A stretch of DNA of 5,220 nucleotides from the NCBI GenBank assembly GCA_039029935.1, contig JBCCFC010000996.1:1-5220 (forward strand). Reading direction: 5' to 3'. Below are positions 3,284 to 5,220 of the stretch, in pieces (positions within the stretch are counted from its first letter, which is position 1; each line of letters starts with the position of its first letter). Source of the stretch: G039029935 sp039029935. Lineage in GTDB: Bacteria > Chloroflexota > Anaerolineae > Caldilineales > Caldilineaceae. A model generated the notes under the pieces. It had not been told where the DNA came from. It saw only the letters and a list, made by a program, of their open reading frames with translations, and made no database searches. A program made the translations under genes and the position numbers.

Positions 3284-5220
3284 ATGATGACCAACCTGTT
3301 TTTTGTGGACCTCACAACCATTGCCCTCCTTTGTCAATTCATTCTTGCAACAGCAGCAATCGTCTACCTTTCTACCCTGCCCAAGCATGCTCTGTTTCAG
3401 CGAGGACGAGTCCAGCCGACGTCATCTGCACAATATATGTTGCTCTTTTTCATCTCATGGACATTCTTTATCATAGCTTCATTGGTCAGGTCGCTTTTTT
3501 TCGGCATCGCCCACTACTACGCGTACCAAGCACAGTTATTTTTTATCATTATCCAAAGCCTTTTTCTGATACAGTTCTTCTGTCATTACCCAGAAACAAA
3601 TGGATCAGAAATAAACGGGCCAGAAATAAACGAGACCCATATCCATATCGACCGCCTCACGCATCGAGTCAAACAGGTGTCTCGGATATTTTTCATCTAT
3701 TTTTTTGTACTCATCGGCATTCAGCTTTTCTATATTGTCAAACAATTCTGGACCGTTCAACCACAGATGATAAATATCTATGTATTGTTGGTATTGACGA
3801 AGCCTGCGGCTGGTGTCGTACTGATATGGCGGATAGTCTCGTTATCCAGAAACGCAAGCACACCAGATTACGCCAAAAAAAGTGTTCTTTATCATCTTCG
3901 TTTTCCTCAAGGCCATTGGGCTAAAACGGTTGGCTCCATCTTTTGGCCTGCGATGCTCGGTATATTAATCGCAACCTTCCTGCCCATCATCACATTTTTT
4001 TCAGGTGGACTGTTATTCTCCCTCATCAATGAATTTGGCTCCTCGATTGGCGGATTTATTATTCTTTTTCTCATCACCCTCGCCTATCTCAACAGCAACC
4101 CCGAGGGCGCATCGTTTTTGGCAAAGCTGGTTGGCGTCGGTCTGATGACAGGTCTGTTGTTGGCAATTGGTGTCACAACCATTGTCAGCATTCACCTTTA
4201 TGGCACAGTCCCCTCCCTCCCTGTGAGTACTGGACCACGCACCATCCAGTTTGTGCCACACGCAGATGGCTATCGCGTCTCTACCTTGCCTGTCCAACAT
4301 GAAGCGTTGGATGGACATCGGCTGGTGATAGACACAGGGTTAGATACAGGGTTAGACACAGGCTTAGATACAGGGCTGGATACAGCGCAAACATCGCAGC
4401 CTACCCCGATCTCCTATCAGCTCTCACTCCCGTTTTCATTTTCCTATTTCGGGCAATCCATCCAGACCTGGCTGATCAGCCCACAAGGATCGCTCTATGG
4501 GCCTACACAGTACAATCAACCCTCACTGAATACACTGTTTACACAACCACAGGACTCTGCAACAGGTAATTTCTATCAGCACTATTCTTTGTTCAACAAT
4601 GTCAATTACAATATCTATCCAGCCATCTATCTGCTCGATCATGCGTTGGATGAGATTGAACGTGTGCGTGTCTATGTGGATGAAACGCCCGAACAGGTGA
4701 CGATTACGTGGCAGATGCGCTTGTATGAAACAGTGACAGCGGACACGGTTGAATGTATTGAGTGCCTCAACCAGAGAGTCTGGTCATTCTCATCAGACCA
4801 GAGTCAGCTTTCAGCCCAGCCAGCAGTCGAGACGTCCATCATAATTCAACTAATACTGGCCGCTGACCACAACATGACACTCTCCTACATCAATCTGGAC
4901 AAGTTGCCGACGACATTGGGCTTGACGGCGGGCAACGGTGGTTCCCGTTATGAACTATTTGTCCAACAGCACGATTATGAGAACCATCTTGTGCAAGCCG
5001 ATGCGTTTATTCTCAACCAAACCTTTTTAGAGCGGCACTTTCTACACCGCAACATGGTTGGCATTGTTTGGGTGATTGTGGTCGCGGCTCTCTTTGTCCT
5101 ATTTGGCTATCGTCGCTTTTTTGACTTTATTCTTCTCAGACCGCTCAACAATTTGGTGACAGGTGTCAACCGCGTCAACCAAGGCGACTTGCAGACCCAC
5201 GTCCCGATTACCTTCCGCGA
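3284..5220 (+). CDS. Multi-TM sensor protein with HAMP domain, C-terminus beyond window (partial)
   Basis: The frame is open for 645 codons to the window edge. The ATG at 3284 (or the adjacent one at 3287) is the only standard start after the upstream stop at 3224; a weak GGG at 3276-3278 is the only ribosome-site candidate. Eight N-terminal membrane helices are visible (about 8-30, 51-74, 82-100, 135-152, 163-185, 218-245, 255-269, 281-306), with basic loops placed so that the N-terminus is outside. Residues about 307-592 form an extracellular domain with LPFSFSYFGQ (382-391), like the FPFxFYG start of a beta-sandwich seen in nidogen-like bacterial surface domains, and a CIEC motif at 491-494. 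A ninth helix (593-612) enters a HAMP domain (from about 613: RPLNNLVTGVN, then GDL). The output domain is not in the window; a histidine kinase, a cyclase and a SpoIIE-type phosphatase are all possible. It is transcribed divergently from the cargo genes. Membrane topology and HAMP are secure; ligand and output are unknown. Confidence 0.85.
   Translation, partial: MMTNLFFVDLTTIALLCQFILATAAIVYLSTLPKHALFQRGRVQPTSSAQYMLLFFISWTFFIIASLVRSLFFGIAHYYAYQAQLFFIIIQSLFLIQFFCHYPETNGSEINGPEINETHIHIDRLTHRVKQVSRIFFIYFFVLIGIQLFYIVKQFWTVQPQMINIYVLLVLTKPAAGVVLIWRIVSLSRNASTPDYAKKSVLYHLRFPQGHWAKTVGSIFWPAMLGILIATFLPIITFFSGGLLFSLINEFGSSIGGFIILFLITLAYLNSNPEGASFLAKLVGVGLMTGLLLAIGVTTIVSIHLYGTVPSLPVSTGPRTIQFVPHADGYRVSTLPVQHEALDGHRLVIDTGLDTGLDTGLDTGLDTAQTSQPTPISYQLSLPFSFSYFGQSIQTWLISPQGSLYGPTQYNQPSLNTLFTQPQDSATGNFYQHYSLFNNVNYNIYPAIYLLDHALDEIERVRVYVDETPEQVTITWQMRLYETVTADTVECIECLNQRVWSFSSDQSQLSAQPAVETSIIIQLILAADHNMTLSYINLDKLPTTLGLTAGNGGSRYELFVQQHDYENHLVQADAFILNQTFLERHFLHRNMVGIVWVIVVAALFVLFGYRRFFDFILLRPLNNLVTGVNRVNQGDLQTHVPITFR
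3590..3634 (+). repeat. Three tandem 15-bp units in the sensor gene
   Basis: Three consecutive codon-aligned units encode PETNG, SEING and PEINE (residues 103-117). The nucleotide units are alike, with CAGAAATAAACG shared by units two and three. They lie in the predicted cytoplasmic loop between helices 3 and 4, where length change would be tolerated. Confidence 0.65.
4331..4384 (+). repeat. 12-bp tandem repeat encoding (DTGL)4-DT
   Basis: Four and a half copies of GAYACAGGGTTA encode Asp-Thr-Gly-Leu four times, then Asp-Thr (residues 350-367). Copies differ only at a few bases (third-position GAC/GAT, GGC for GGG, CTG for TTA). The repeat lies in the extracellular part, just before the FSFSYFG core, in what looks like a loop. 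Unit loss or gain keeps the frame and changes length by four residues. Confidence 0.85.

Noticed and set aside
3214..3924. Long plus-strand ORF of 236 codons overlapping the sensor start
   Set aside because: The overlapping frame from 3284 encodes regular membrane helices, has no stop for 645 codons and ends in a HAMP domain. The 3214 frame gives a Ser/Cys/His-rich sequence with no fold signal. Its short beginning (3214-3283) could still act as a leader, but nothing supports it.
4013..4318. Minus-strand ORF of 101 codons
   Set aside because: It is antisense to helices 6-8 of the sensor; its Asp/Cys/Gln-rich translation is what reversed hydrophobic codons give.

Overview
The window looks like accessory DNA from a bacterium with a Chloroflexota-like profile, possibly Herpetosiphon- or Ktedonobacter-like. 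This is an inference from three things: mid-range base composition by eye, secreted-cargo-type proteins carrying a variant of the 'LQRTIGNQAVLQLL' N-terminal signature, and a very large multi-TM/HAMP sensor with an FxFxYFG-type extracellular domain. No ribosomal or other phylogenetic marker is present, so the assignment is weak.

Layout. The left 3 kb is read leftwards (minus strand) and holds three consecutive coding regions: a 675-aa protein (996-3023), a 36-aa small ORF with a near-ideal Shine-Dalgarno (813-923), and a 234-aa protein (63-767). They are spaced 72 and 45 bases apart and probably form one transcript. The right 2 kb is read rightwards and is the first 645 residues of a large membrane sensor (3284 to the window edge) that ends inside its HAMP domain. 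Between them lies a divergent control region (about 3024-3283). It holds a perfect 15-bp inverted repeat, a sigma70-like promoter and a pair of 19-bp direct repeats spaced 22 bp apart.

Main result. The 675-aa protein begins like cargo of extracellular contractile injection systems (eCIS), with a basic, disordered N-terminus, an LHQTIGTQATIQLLR motif and several V/I-Q-R tripeptides. It contains, from about residue 380 to 497, what reads as a complete RGS (regulator of G-protein signalling) domain. Key Galpha-contact positions (Glu-Asn of the S-x-E-N motif and the Asn of the 'iNis' motif) are conserved. Since bacteria lack heterotrimeric G proteins, the simplest hypothesis is an injected or secreted effector that acts on eukaryotic G-protein signalling. 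The 234-aa neighbour has the same style of N-terminus, dense in Ile-[His/Gln/Asn]-Arg motifs, followed by a VIQLVRR junction and a small beta-rich C-terminus; it reads as a second, unrelated cargo. The divergent sensor could control the cassette, but nothing in the sequence proves that link.

No RNA genes, insertion sequences or CRISPR arrays were seen. No eCIS structural genes (sheath, tube, baseplate, AAA ATPase) lie in this window.
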